NCBI GenBank assembly: GCA_033762625.1
Contig: JANRLI010000007.1
Location: 1-64,000 of the forward strand
Origin: Alphaproteobacteria bacterium
Lineage (GTDB): Bacteria > Pseudomonadota > Alphaproteobacteria > UBA9219 > RGZA01
DNA length: 64,000 bases
Reading direction: 5' to 3'
Shown here: positions 26,577-35,567 of the stretch, piece after piece
How positions within the stretch are numbered: position 1 is the first letter of the stretch
Layout of the letters: each line of letters begins with the position of its first letter
Notes under the pieces: model-generated
Database searches by the model: none
Told to the model about the DNA's origin: nothing
The model's input: the letters and a program-made list of their open reading frames with translations, nothing else
Position numbers and translations under genes: made by a program

Positions 26577-27794
26577 CTAAGTGCGTGTCGGTTCTGGTCG
26601 TGCGGCCGGGGCAAGACGCGCAGCAGGTACTTTGCACATAATGGTGTGCCCTGAGAAACGTGCAGTCATTTCATCTGCATAAGCGGCAAGGGCAGGGTCG
26701 CTCGCAAGGCCGTTATACAAAATCGCTGCGCCTTCACGGGCGAGTTTTTCACGCCATGCGTGCTGCGCTATATTTTCGAATGGCATCACCCGCAGTACTG
26801 TTAGGTAACTGTCTGCGCGGTTGTAGCCAGACCATAATGCCTTGGCAAAAGACGGATTTGGAACTTCCGGTGTTTCACGCAGGGCAGAGGAAGCGTGCAC
26901 AACGCCGCCAACACACATAATTCGCGATACGCCTGCCCACTGCGCTTCGGCAAGCAGTAAGGGCCCAGGGCTATGAATAGCGGTATAAAGTACTGCTTCC
27001 TTTTGTGGCGCGTCGTCACGGTTGCCAAGCATCCACGGGGTTGGCAGCTTTTGATTGTTTTGCCTATCACAGGCAGTACGAATGGCGGTTACTTCGGCGC
27101 TGGCAAATAAATCATGATTACGGTGGTCGCGGCCTTCAATCTGCACATTGGCGCCATGCAGGAATGCAATGGGACGGCTATCGGCCTGCGCAATCATCAA
27201 CCGTCTTTTAATGTCTTCGGGCAAATCGGTTATATGTCTGTGCTCAACCTTTACCATACACGCTTGGCTGGACGTTTGCAGGCGGCGAATGTTGTCCAGC
27301 ACATATGGCGCATCATTAAACCCTGCGATTTGTGCAGTGTCTTCAAAAGTTGCGCCATAGGTCACAACGAACTTTCCTTTTTCCAGAAGACCCTTGCTGA
27401 CCAAATCACGGGCAACGATTTCCTGCTTGGCATGGCATGCAGGGCAGCTTTGACCGCTGGATGTGCACAGCACCGCTACGTTGGTTTTTCCCTGTTTCTT
27501 GAATTCGCCCAGCGTATAGCGAAGGGCGCGCTGGTTATCGGGGGATAATGCTTCGGCTTCGGCATGCTGGCTTGCGATACCGGTTTTTAACACCGCGTTT
27601 GCAGCTAATGTTCCAACCTGAACGCGTTCACCGGTATCTAAATCGATGACGTGCAGCGATGCGCCAAACGGGCCGCCGCGGCTTGCTTCTACATTCGCTT
27701 TCGCAAACTGGTCGGTAGCATGAAGCTGCTCGAGTAAAAAATCAGGGTCAAGCTGGCTGGTAATATCGCTGATACGATGCATATCGTTTCTCAA
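26577..27794 (-). CDS. Two-domain cytidine/guanine-deaminase-like protein with degenerate second half
   Basis: This 405-residue protein has two deaminase-fold halves. The N-terminal half keeps the zinc and proton-shuttle residues: GGPFGA (40-45), His77-Ala-Glu79 and the CPAC pair Cys117/Cys120. The C-terminal half is recognisable but has Ser232-Ala-Glu234 in place of HAE, and the PCxxC-equivalent segment near 275-285 (SPGPLLLAEAQW) has lost both Cys residues, so it is predicted inactive. The substrate could be guanine, cytosine or a tRNA base; GGPFGA favours a guanine-deaminase-like enzyme, which is a guess. ATG alternatives are residues 1 and 5. Confidence 0.6.
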   Translation of the reverse strand: MRNDMHRISDITSQLDPDFLLEQLHATDQFAKANVEASRGGPFGASLHVIDLDTGERVQVGTLAANAVLKTGIASQHAEAEALSPDNQRALRYTLGEFKKQGKTNVAVLCTSSGQSCPACHAKQEIVARDLVSKGLLEKGKFVVTYGATFEDTAQIAGFNDAPYVLDNIRRLQTSSQACMVKVEHRHITDLPEDIKRRLMIAQADSRPIAFLHGANVQIEGRDHRNHDLFASAEVTAIRTACDRQNNQKLPTPWMLGNRDDAPQKEAVLYTAIHSPGPLLLAEAQWAGVSRIMCVGGVVHASSALRETPEVPNPSFAKALWSGYNRADSYLTVLRVMPFENIAQHAWREKLAREGAAILYNGLASDPALAAYADEMTARFSGHTIMCKVPAARLAPAARPEPTRT

Positions 27795-27893
27795 AATAAA
27801 TTAGGGTAAATATCCCCGCAGTTTAGTTTGAGATTCCATCCACCGCAACGGGTGGATCAGTCAGCTATACTTTCGTTCTCGCGTTAACAATAA

Positions 27894-28922
27894 TTAAACC
27901 GGTATCCTGAAAATCGGAATAATCGTGCTGCTTCGCGGCGCATAACTGTAAGGTGCGTTATAAGGCGCTGAATAACCCGCCATGCGTGGTGGCTCGCGGT
28001 AATATTGCTGCTGCGCCTGATATTCGCGTGATTTCATATATTCATTTGCGAATGAAGCGCGAAGGAAATCTTCATTTGCCCGTACATCGATTGCGAATGG
28101 GCTTTCAACACGTTGTCCTGAGGCATCTACCGCTGGCGCGAAGCTATCGTTGAAATGACGCAGGTCACTGCCAAGTGCTTGCGGGTTCATGCGACCCATG
28201 CGCACGGCTTCTAATGCTTCCTGCGTAAACACACCGGTAGGATCCATCTGTCTTCCACCGTCCTGCATCAGTGCATAGGTGATTTGCTTGAATAATCTGC
28301 GTTCATCCGGCGATGTTGGCAGGGTGATGTTGGTGCGCAAGGTTACGCGGTCTTCTTCACGGCCTTCCATGGCTGCATTCATAAAGCTTCTGAATTGTGC
28401 AGGGGTGAAAGGGTCGGGCATTGCGCCATTATTATATGGCGCGCCATTTGGACCATATGCAGGACTATACGATTGAGGACGACGCATTCCAAGCAAACCA
28501 CCAATCGCAGTGCCTGCCAAAAAGCCAGGCAAAAAGCCTCTATTGTTTGGTTGCGAATGATGATGGCGCGATTGAGGATAACCGGTCCGGTAATGTTGGT
28601 GTGCATAGGGTGGGCGGTGTTGCGTATGCACTGGTTGATAGCCTGTGCGATACACAGGCGCAGAGCTTGGCGATGCATAAACGTGTTGATGTTGTCTTGG
28701 CGCTGCGCTTGGCGTTGCATAAACGTGTTGATGTGGTCTTGGCGCTGCGCTTGGCGTTGCGCGATGGACAATCGGGGTGGCTCTGATTACCGGGGGCGCA
28801 CTTGGCGTGCTTCTTACAATAACAGGGGCCGCGCTGGGCGAGGCCTTTATAACCGCAGGACCAGCACTTGGGGTTGCATATCTGTGAACCACTGGCATTG
28901 GTCTGGCGGTTGGTGTTGGCAT
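27894..28922 (-). CDS. Repeat-rich protein with 14-residue His/Pro repeats
   Basis: This 342-residue protein has an N-terminal low-complexity part (about 140 residues) rich in Ala, Pro, Ser and His. It contains repeats such as ATPSAAPRQHQHVY and ends with a Gly-rich hydrophobic GFLAGTAIGGLLGM. The second half (from PDPFTPAQFRSF) looks folded, with long helices, and is free of repeats. No signal peptide is evident. Histidine-rich repeats could bind metal ions, but this is speculative. It starts at ATG 28922, and a GGAG lies 11 bases upstream. Confidence 0.5.
   Translation of the reverse strand: MPTPTARPMPVVHRYATPSAGPAVIKASPSAAPVIVRSTPSAPPVIRATPIVHRATPSAAPRPHQHVYATPSAAPRQHQHVYASPSSAPVYRTGYQPVHTQHRPPYAHQHYRTGYPQSRHHHSQPNNRGFLPGFLAGTAIGGLLGMRRPQSYSPAYGPNGAPYNNGAMPDPFTPAQFRSFMNAAMEGREEDRVTLRTNITLPTSPDERRLFKQITYALMQDGGRQMDPTGVFTQEALEAVRMGRMNPQALGSDLRHFNDSFAPAVDASGQRVESPFAIDVRANEDFLRASFANEYMKSREYQAQQQYYREPPRMAGYSAPYNAPYSYAPRSSTIIPIFRIPV
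28675..28758. repeat. 42-bp tandem repeat inside the repeat-rich gene
   Basis: Two near-identical 42-bp units lie head to tail (28675-28716 and 28717-28758) and encode the 14-residue repeat ATPSAAPR-HQHVY. Flanking coding DNA carries partial, more diverged copies. In-frame unit length shows that the array can grow or shrink without breaking the gene. Confidence 0.7.
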
Positions 28923-29148
28923 TCATAAACTCCCGTCTAGCTGTTGGAGAATCTCTGCTCTCTTGAAACTAATGTAACATTCGTTTTTACGGACATTACT
29001 TTCGTCATTAGTTAATTGGTTAATTGATGCGTTTCCTAAAGAAAAAGCATGAAATGTTTTGTCAGGGATTGTTGTTCTTTGATTTGGGAGCTTTGCGTTT
29101 ATACCTTAACTCCTTCGTCTAACTCCTTACGCGCCTTTAAGAAAACTC

Positions 29149-30972
29149 ATGTGTGGAATTGTTGGTGTTATTGCAAACCGTCCTGTGGCCAGTCTTGTTC
29201 TGGAAGGGCTAAAGCGTCTTGAATATCGCGGCTATGACAGCGCAGGCATTGCGACCTTATCGGGCGCAACAATCGAACGCCGCCGCGCGCAGGGAAAAAT
29301 CAGCAATCTTGATGCCAAGCTACAGCAGGAACCCTTGCCCGGAAATATCGGCATTGGCCATACGCGCTGGGCAACGCACGGTAAGCCAAACGAAACCAAT
29401 GCACATCCGCATGCGACTAAACGCGTAGCGGTGGTGCATAACGGTATTATCGAAAATTACAAGGAACTGCGCGCCGAACTGGAAAGCAAAGGCTGCACGT
29501 TTCAAAGCGATACAGATACCGAAACTATCGCGCATCTTTTAACATTATATATTGAAGAAGGTATGACGCCCGCAGATGCAACCGCCAAAGCACTTAAACG
29601 GCTGGAAGGCGCATTTGCATTGGCATTGTTGTTTTCAGGCGATGAGCATTTATTGATTGGTGCACGCCGTGGCAGCCCGCTGGCAATTGGTTATGGTGAT
29701 GGGGAAATGTATTTGGGTTCTGACGCGCTTGCGCTTGCGCCGCTTACCAACCGCATTACCTATCTGGAAGAAGGCGATTGGGCCGAGATTAAGCGCGATA
29801 GCGTTGTGGTGCATGATGCGAGTGATGCGGTGGTAAAACGCCCTATCCAGCAAACATCACTTTCCGGTGCGATGATTGGTAAGGCGGGCTATCGCCATTT
29901 CATGCTGAAAGAAATTTTTGAACAGGCGGGTGTGATAGGCGATACGCTGAATTCATTGGTTGACCCTGCAACGGGCGAATTGCAATTGCCTGATTTGCCA
30001 TTTGATTGGAAAGATTTAAGCCGCATCACCCTTATTGGTTGCGGCACGGCGCATTATGCGGGCGTGGTTGCCAAATACTGGTTTGAACAAGTCGCTAAGC
30101 TGTCGGTTGAAACCGACATTGCATCCGAATTCCGTTACCGCGAAGGGCCGATGCCAAAGGGCGGCGTGATGATTGTAGTGTCGCAAAGCGGTGAAACAGC
30201 AGATACGCTTGCGGCTATTCATTATGCCAAATCACAAGGCCAGAAGATTTTAGCAATTGTGAATGTGCTTGGTTCATCCATGACGCGGCTTGCCGATGTG
30301 GTTGTTCCAACGCTGGCGGGCCCGGAAATTGGGGTTGCATCAACTAAAGCGTTTACAACGCAGCTTGTTGTATTGGCTATTCTGGCATTGGATTGCGCGA
30401 TGAAACGCGGCGCCCTTACCAAAGATGAAATGGCAAAACATATAAAAGCGCTGCGTGAAGTACCAAGTGATATTAACGCGGTGGTGCAGCAGCACGAACA
30501 AATCCGTGAGCTGTCGCAGTCATTGGCCGAAGCGCGGGATTGCATTTATCTTGGGCGTGGCCTGAATTATCCCATCGCACTCGAAGGCGCATTAAAGCTT
30601 AAAGAAATTTCATATATTCACGCCGAAGCTTATGCAGCCGGTGAATTAAAGCATGGCCCCATTGCATTGATTGATGAAGATATGCCGGTGGTGGTGCTTG
30701 CGCCGCGCGATGCATTGTTCGAAAAGACCGCATCGAATATTCAGGAAGTCATGGCACGGGGCGGGAAGGTGATTGTGTTCTCACACGAAGAAGGCGTGAA
30801 ATCAATTAATCCAAAGCCGTTCTGGAGCATGGCCTTGCCCGATGTCGATAGTTTTGTATCGCCATTACTCTATGCCGTACCGATGCAATTACTGGCGTAT
30901 TATACTGCCATGGCAAAGGGAACGGATATTGACCAACCGCGTAATTTAGCGAAAAGCGTGACCGTTGAATAA
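29149..30972 (+). CDS. glmS: Glucosamine-fructose-6-phosphate aminotransferase (isomerising)
   Basis: This 607-residue enzyme forms glucosamine-6-phosphate from fructose-6-phosphate and glutamine, the first step to UDP-GlcNAc. The glutaminase half starts MCGIVGVI with nucleophile Cys2, and has GHTRWATHG and HNGIIENY. The isomerase half has two SIS domains with SQSGETADTLAAI and the C-terminal AKSVTVE of the family. Upstream (28923-29148) is an AT-rich leader with a tandem GTTAATTG repeat at 29011-29026; no ribozyme-like structure is evident. Confidence 0.96.
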   Translation: MCGIVGVIANRPVASLVLEGLKRLEYRGYDSAGIATLSGATIERRRAQGKISNLDAKLQQEPLPGNIGIGHTRWATHGKPNETNAHPHATKRVAVVHNGIIENYKELRAELESKGCTFQSDTDTETIAHLLTLYIEEGMTPADATAKALKRLEGAFALALLFSGDEHLLIGARRGSPLAIGYGDGEMYLGSDALALAPLTNRITYLEEGDWAEIKRDSVVVHDASDAVVKRPIQQTSLSGAMIGKAGYRHFMLKEIFEQAGVIGDTLNSLVDPATGELQLPDLPFDWKDLSRITLIGCGTAHYAGVVAKYWFEQVAKLSVETDIASEFRYREGPMPKGGVMIVVSQSGETADTLAAIHYAKSQGQKILAIVNVLGSSMTRLADVVVPTLAGPEIGVASTKAFTTQLVVLAILALDCAMKRGALTKDEMAKHIKALREVPSDINAVVQQHEQIRELSQSLAEARDCIYLGRGLNYPIALEGALKLKEISYIHAEAYAAGELKHGPIALIDEDMPVVVLAPRDALFEKTASNIQEVMARGGKVIVFSHEEGVKSINPKPFWSMALPDVDSFVSPLLYAVPMQLLAYYTAMAKGTDIDQPRNLAKSVTVE

Positions 30973-30975
30973 GCG

Positions 30976-31374
30976 CTAGCTCGCGCGTTCTTCAAATTGC
31001 GGCGCGTTATCGCAGATGTCATACCATTCGGCTTTCGAACCGACATAAATATGCATAGAAACTTTGGCGCTAATGGGCGTATCGAGCGATCCAATTCTGA
31101 TGCGCACCATATCCGGTATTGCTTTGCGTTTGCTGAATAGTGCCGAGCCGCACTGCGTACAAAAATACCGGTCTGCGCCGCCTTCATATTCAAAGGCTTT
31201 CAATTTATCTTCACCCTTCACAATCTTGAATTGGTTAAGCGGCAAGGGTGCTACTGCATTAAATGCCGCGCCGTTTGATTTGCGGCAACGCTTGCAATGA
31301 CAGTAATAAAATTGTTCGATATCGCCGCTCAGTTCATAGGCGACAGCGCCGCACAGGCAACTTCCCTTATGCAT
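30976..31374 (-). CDS. GFA-family zinc-binding protein
   Basis: This 132-residue protein carries the Cys pattern of the glutathione-dependent formaldehyde-activating (GFA/CENP-V) fold: SCLCGAV at residues 5-11, CHCKRCRKSNG near 30-40, and FCTQCGSAL near 80-88. These bind structural and catalytic zinc. Members activate formaldehyde-glutathione adducts or bind other thiols, but most are uncharacterised. It converges on glmS with a three-base gap and lies 11 bases downstream of the DUF3147 gene. Confidence 0.85.
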   Translation of the reverse strand: MHKGSCLCGAVAYELSGDIEQFYYCHCKRCRKSNGAAFNAVAPLPLNQFKIVKGEDKLKAFEYEGGADRYFCTQCGSALFSKRKAIPDMVRIRIGSLDTPISAKVSMHIYVGSKAEWYDICDNAPQFEERAS

Positions 31375-31385
31375 AATCAGTTCTC

Positions 31386-31736
31386 CTACAAAAGATTAAT
31401 TCCAAATTGTTTGAGGATGATGCTGAACAGGCCAAAGCAAATCATGGTCAGCACAACGCATAACCCAAGGGTGGGCCAAAATCCGAAGCGTTCAAGCAGC
31501 AACGGGAACGCCAAAAACATGGGAAGGGTGGGGATCACATACCAAAACGTATAATAGGCGTGGTTGGCGATTTTTTCCTGCGGCTGCTTTTCGATATATA
31601 ACCAGATCAAGGTCAGTATGGTGATGAGTGGCAAGGCGGCAATAAACCCGCCAAGCTTATCGCTGCGTTTAGCGGCTTCCGAGATGAGTACCACAACGCC
31701 AGCCGTTAAAAAATATTTTGTAACTATCCAGAACAT
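31386..31736 (-). CDS. DUF3147 family membrane protein
   Basis: This 116-residue protein has four predicted transmembrane helices (for example WIVTKYFLTAGVVVLISEA near the start and LGLCVVLTMICFGLFSIIL near the end) and a conserved SDKLGGFIAALPLITI segment after the first helix, fitting DUF3147. Family function is unknown. It is co-directional with the downstream GFA gene. It is divergent from the DAHP synthase gene. Confidence 0.7.
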   Translation of the reverse strand: MFWIVTKYFLTAGVVVLISEAAKRSDKLGGFIAALPLITILTLIWLYIEKQPQEKIANHAYYTFWYVIPTLPMFLAFPLLLERFGFWPTLGLCVVLTMICFGLFSIILKQFGINLL

Positions 31737-31820
31737 GTGCCCTCAAATTGTTGACATATATAAGCATATAATAGGATTTTTCCTCTTATCTTTTCGATTT
31801 TGGTACCCTATATTCTAGAG

Positions 31821-33215
31821 ATGACCCAAAATTCGAAATGGACCCCAGATAGCTGGAAATCAAAGCCCGACCCGCAACGCACGGTATATCCAAGTGAAAC
31901 AGCGCTGGATAGCACGGTTGAACGCTTGCGTAATTATCCCCCGCTGGTCTTTGCAGGTGAAGCGCGCCGTTTAAAGGCAAGCCTTGCCAAGGTTGCGGCA
32001 GGTGAAGCGTTTTTATTGCAAGGCGGCGATTGCGCCGAAAGCTTTGCTGAGTTCCATCCCAATAATATCCGCGATACCTTCCGCGTGATGTTACAGATGG
32101 CGGTCATTCTAACATTTGGTGGCGTTACGCCGGTGGTGAAGGTTGGCCGCATGGCCGGCCAGTTTGCCAAGCCGCGTTCTGAAGCCACTGAAAAGCAGGG
32201 CGATGTGTCCTTGCCAAGCTATAAGGGCGATATCATCAATAATATCGATTTCGATGCCAAAGGCCGTGCGCCGGACCCCGAACGTATGGTTCAGGCCTAC
32301 AACCAATCAGCCGCCACGCTGAACCTGCTGCGTGCATTTGCGCAAGGGGGATATGCCGACCTGCACAAGGTTCACCAATGGACACTTAATTTTGTCGATA
32401 AAAGTCCGGTGGGTGAGCGTTACCGCGATTTGGCAAGCCGCCTTGATGAAGCGCTGGCATTCATGGGCGCATGTGGCCTGACATCTGAATCTGTGCCGCA
32501 GTTACGCGAAACAGAATTTTTTACATCGCATGAAGCATTGCTGTTGCCATATGAGCAAGCATTGACGCGCGTCGATAGTACCAGCGGCGATTGGTATGAT
32601 GTTTCCGCGCATATGCTGTGGATTGGTGACCGCACACGTGCACCGGATGGCGCGCATGTGGAGTTTCTGCGCGGCGTTAAAAATCCGCTTGGCCTCAAAT
32701 GCGGTCCATCCATGCAGATTGATGATCTGCTAAAACTCATTGATATCCTCAACCCCACCAATGAAGCAGGCCGCCTCACGCTGATTGTGCGCATGGGTTC
32801 GGACAAGGTTTCTGAAAAGCTTCCTGCATTATTGCGCGCAGTGAAGAAGGAAGGCCGCACGGTGGTGTGGGCCAGTGACCCCATGCATGGCAATACGGTC
32901 AAAACCGCGTCAGGTATCAAGACACGCCCGTTTGACCGCATTATGTCAGAAGCAAAAAGCTTCTTTACCGTCTGCCAAGCCGAAGGCGTACACCCCGGCG
33001 GCGTACATTTGGAATTAACGGGCCGTGATGTGACCGAATGTCTTGGCGGTTCGGTTGCCATTAGCGAAAGCAATCTGGGCGACCGGTACGATACCCATTG
33101 TGACCCGCGTTTGAATGCCAGCCAGGGAATTGAGTTGGCATTCCTTTTTGCCGAATTCCTGAAGGCGCAGCGCAACAACGCCAAAATCAAAAACGTAACC
33201 GAACGGTCAGCATGA
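31821..33215 (+). CDS. Class II 3-deoxy-7-phosphoheptulonate (DAHP) synthase
   Basis: This 464-residue enzyme condenses phosphoenolpyruvate and erythrose-4-phosphate at the entry of the shikimate pathway. It is the plant/bacterial type II form: [40 protein letters not shown] and the long [15 protein letters not shown]. The start is ATG 31821 ([12 protein letters not shown]). The stop overlaps the gmhA start as ATGA, so it heads an operon with gmhA and gmhB. Regulation by aromatic amino acids is likely but not visible. Confidence 0.93.
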   Translation: MTQNSKWTPDSWKSKPDPQRTVYPSETALDSTVERLRNYPPLVFAGEARRLKASLAKVAAGEAFLLQGGDCAESFAEFHPNNIRDTFRVMLQMAVILTFGGVTPVVKVGRMAGQFAKPRSEATEKQGDVSLPSYKGDIINNIDFDAKGRAPDPERMVQAYNQSAATLNLLRAFAQGGYADLHKVHQWTLNFVDKSPVGERYRDLASRLDEALAFMGACGLTSESVPQLRETEFFTSHEALLLPYEQALTRVDSTSGDWYDVSAHMLWIGDRTRAPDGAHVEFLRGVKNPLGLKCGPSMQIDDLLKLIDILNPTNEAGRLTLIVRMGSDKVSEKLPALLRAVKKEGRTVVWASDPMHGNTVKTASGIKTRPFDRIMSEAKSFFTVCQAEGVHPGGVHLELTGRDVTECLGGSVAISESNLGDRYDTHCDPRLNASQGIELAFLFAEFLKAQRNNAKIKNVTERSA

Positions 33216-33793
33216 AACAGACTATGAAAAATTTGGCTGCAAAGGCATTTGCAGAAAGCGCTGCCAACTTTTTAAAGCTTCAGGATTTGGCTGGATTGAT
33301 TGCCGATGTGGGAATGGATTGCTCGGATGTATTGAAAAAGGGCGGCCATCTGTTTTTTTGTGGTAATGGCGGTTCTGCTGCTGATGCACAACACATTGCT
33401 GCTGAACTCGTTGGGCGTTTTTTAAAGGAACGCAAACCTCTGGCAGCCACTGCCTTATCCTGCAACACATCGACCTTAACGGCAGTCGGCAATGACTATG
33501 GGTATGATGTTATCTTCTCCCGCCAAATTGAAGGGCTTGCAAAAAAAGGTGACGTGTTGTTTGCCATTTCAACCAGCGGCAACAGCAAAAACGTGGTGTT
33601 GGCGGTGATGTCCGCCAAATCCATGGGTGTAAAAACGATTGGTCTTACTGGCAGCAAAGGCGGCAAGCTGGCTGAGCTATGCGATGTATGCATCAAAGTG
33701 CCATCCGACCACACGCCGCGCATTCAGGAAATGCACATTGCCGTTGGGCATATGGTATGTGAAATCATTGACGAAGTGTATCTTGCCGAATGA
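33212..33793 (+). CDS. gmhA: Sedoheptulose-7-phosphate isomerase
   Basis: This 193-residue SIS-domain protein converts sedoheptulose-7-phosphate to D-glycero-D-manno-heptose-7-phosphate, the first step of LPS heptose synthesis. [20 protein letters not shown] is the family active-site segment, followed by [10 protein letters not shown] and a C-terminal [19 protein letters not shown]. It overlaps both neighbours by ATGA, so translation of DAHP synthase, GmhA and GmhB is coupled. Confidence 0.93.
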   Translation: MKQTMKNLAAKAFAESAANFLKLQDLAGLIADVGMDCSDVLKKGGHLFFCGNGGSAADAQHIAAELVGRFLKERKPLAATALSCNTSTLTAVGNDYGYDVIFSRQIEGLAKKGDVLFAISTSGNSKNVVLAVMSAKSMGVKTIGLTGSKGGKLAELCDVCIKVPSDHTPRIQEMHIAVGHMVCEIIDEVYLAE

Positions 33794-34293
33794 AGTCACA
33801 GCCTGCCATCTTTTTTGATAGAGACGGCGTAATTAATACCGATATCGGCTACGCCTATTTGCCCGAGCATATTAAGTGGGTGGATGGCGCCATGGATGCA
33901 ATCAAGCTTGCCAATCAACGCGGCTATCTGGTGTTTGTGGCAACCAACCAATCCGGTGTTGCGCGTGGCATGTACACGGAAAGTGATGTTCATCACCTTC
34001 ATGCATGGATGCAAAAAGAATGCCTTGAACATGGTGCGGTTATTCATAGTTTTGCGTTTTGCCCGCATCATGCAACCGAAGGGCAGGGCGCATACAGGCA
34101 AGCGTGCAGTTGCCGCAAGCCAAGCCCCGGTATGCTGCTTAGCCTTGCCAAGGCGAATGAAATTGATATGTCGCGCAGCATGATGATCGGTGATAAAGAC
34201 AGCGATATGCAGGCGGCCAAGGCAGCAGGTATCGCCGGTCACCTCTATAAAGGTGGTAACCTCAAGCAATTCCTAGCGCCGCTTATTACATAA
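33790..34293 (+). CDS. gmhB: Heptose-1,7-bisphosphate 7-phosphatase
   Basis: This 167-residue HAD phosphatase removes phosphate 7 from heptose-1,7-bisphosphate. Motif I is FFDRDGVINTD (residues 8-18), followed by ATNQSGVARGMYTE and a Cys-rich zinc loop (FCPHH...CSCRKPSPGM), both typical of GmhB. Motif III/IV is MIGDKDSDMQAAKAAG. It overlaps gmhA by four bases. Genes for the kinase/adenylyltransferase and epimerase are not in this window. Confidence 0.93.
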   Translation: MKSQPAIFFDRDGVINTDIGYAYLPEHIKWVDGAMDAIKLANQRGYLVFVATNQSGVARGMYTESDVHHLHAWMQKECLEHGAVIHSFAFCPHHATEGQGAYRQACSCRKPSPGMLLSLAKANEIDMSRSMMIGDKDSDMQAAKAAGIAGHLYKGGNLKQFLAPLIT

Positions 34294-34433
34294 TTTTCCG
34301 GCATTCCTAAAATTTGAAATAAATTCATTTTGAACTCTGCGCATCGTTAAGTGCCGTTTAAGCACGATGCGGTATGGTTAAGTATCAAAATTTTATTTTA
34401 GAGATTTACTCGTTATTTTTTTGGGGAAGCATT

Positions 34434-34739
34434 ATGAAAAAGATTATAGCACTTGCAGTGGTGGCTTTGCTGGTTTCAGGTACTAGCGCAATGGCACAAC
34501 CACAAGCAAAAGAAATTGCATATGTCACCAGCTGCGCTAAAGGCGTGCATGTGTATGATAAAGTAACCGACAGTGTGACCTGCGGCAAACCAGCCATGTC
34601 AGGCACCGGATATGTGATTGAAATGGCAACCGATGCTAAAGGTAATGCGCAATGCCCGAAGGGTTATAATTATATCGGTCATGTGCAAGGCAGCCAGATG
34701 GGTTCAGGCTTGCAACATTATGCCTGCGTAAAAGGGTAA
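34434..34739 (+). CDS. Small secreted cysteine-containing protein
   Basis: This 101-residue protein has a Sec signal peptide (KKIIALAVVALLVSGTSAMA) and a mature part with four cysteines (VTSCAKG, VTCGKP, AQCPKG, YACVKG) and several Gly. The start is ATG 34434, the only one giving the signal peptide; a GGGGAAG ribosome-binding site precedes it. The function is unknown. It differs in pattern from the cysteine-rich trio at 37-38 kb. It is followed by a large palindromic element. Confidence 0.6.
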   Translation: MKKIIALAVVALLVSGTSAMAQPQAKEIAYVTSCAKGVHVYDKVTDSVTCGKPAMSGTGYVIEMATDAKGNAQCPKGYNYIGHVQGSQMGSGLQHYACVKG

Positions 34740-34742
34740 TAT

Positions 34743-34861
34743 AATCTCTACTGCGGCGTTAGCTTTTTGGCGCTTTCTGCGCTTCCGGTGCTCACGTACT
34801 TAGATGTACGCTGCGCGCCGGTTCTCGAAACCATCCAAAAATCCTTAGCCGCAGCGAGATT
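34743..34861. repeat. Large imperfect palindrome between convergent genes
   Basis: About 60-base arms pair imperfectly around GTAC-TTAGAT-GTAC (34796-34809). Outer anchors are AATCTC against GAGATT and CTGCGGC against GCCGCAG; inner matches include TTTTTGG against CCAAAAA, TTTC against GAAA and CCGG. It lies between two convergent genes and could fold into a long hairpin that ends transcription from both sides. It may also be a copy of a dispersed palindromic element. Confidence 0.6.
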
Positions 34862-34880
34862 CTAAATAGAAATCGGGTTA

Positions 34881-35552
34881 CTAAAAACCGCCGGGCGGCT
34901 TGAAGTTCATGACTTGCCCGGCTTTTTCGCTCTTCGTGACATTCATAAACTGCTGATTAGCGGCCGATTGCATAAATTGGCCGAATTGCGTTGGTGCGCG
35001 GTTACTGGATGATTTTTCAGCCATCATCAGATTGAACAGAATGCCCGGCAAGCCGCCATCTGCTACTTTGCCGCTCCGAATACCTTCATCTTGACGTGCC
35101 TTTGGCCCCCAGAACAGCTCCAGAATACGGCTATCGCCGCTGCCGCGCTTTTTCTTCTTCACGGGATTGCCAAATTCATCAAGCTCTGCGGTCGCTTCAT
35201 CCCAGCTTAACTCATCCCATGCAATGCCAAGGAAATTCTGGATGGTGGACGACATAAACGGAAAGTTGTGCAGGATATCGCGGAACATTTCCGCGCAGAT
35301 ATAAATCGCATCTTCTTCCAGCTTCTTGATGTTGGTTTTTTCTTCATCGGTCTTATGACCCTTGCGGATAGCTTCCACTGGAACCATGCAGGTGTCTTTG
35401 AGTTTTTTGGCGAGTTCGCCAATTTGTCCGGCGCGATCATACTCGCCATTTTCGCGGTAGATTTCTTCGATCGTGCGAAAGCGCTTTACAAGACATTCCG
35501 ACCAATACCACCAGTCGTTAAATGGTGCGCGTTCATTATACTTTTCTGGCAT
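34881..35552 (-). CDS. Unknown protein, second of a tandem paralogous pair
   Basis: This 223-residue protein is mostly helical and has no signal peptide. Its residues from WWYWSECLVKRFRTIEEIYRE onward, FRDILHNFPFMSSTIQ and LFWGPKARQDEGIRSGK line up with the neighbouring gene at 35568-36185 (LKRCADVYKENGED, FRDTLNVLPAISQDMQ, IFKGPHRTTNEGIAAGV), so the two arose by duplication. Divergent N- and C-termini suggest different partners. Function unknown. It lies 15 bases downstream of the other paralogue and after aroC, probably in one transcript. Confidence 0.65.
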   Translation of the reverse strand: MPEKYNERAPFNDWWYWSECLVKRFRTIEEIYRENGEYDRAGQIGELAKKLKDTCMVPVEAIRKGHKTDEEKTNIKKLEEDAIYICAEMFRDILHNFPFMSSTIQNFLGIAWDELSWDEATAELDEFGNPVKKKKRGSGDSRILELFWGPKARQDEGIRSGKVADGGLPGILFNLMMAEKSSSNRAPTQFGQFMQSAANQQFMNVTKSEKAGQVMNFKPPGGF

Positions 35553-35567
35553 ACGGTAAACCTAAGG

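Noticed and set aside
28675-28758. CRISPR-like regular repeats
   Set aside because: The units are direct, adjacent, without spacers, and in frame in a coding region.
28395-28928. Trp/Arg-rich frame on the plus strand opposite the repeat protein
   Set aside because: It mirrors the repeats of the minus-strand gene and has no sensible fold or start.
29011-29026. Tandem GTTAATTG repeat before glmS as a CtrA or ribozyme site
   Set aside because: The spacing does not match TTAA-N7-TTAA, and no glmS ribozyme-like fold is visible; probably chance in AT-rich DNA.
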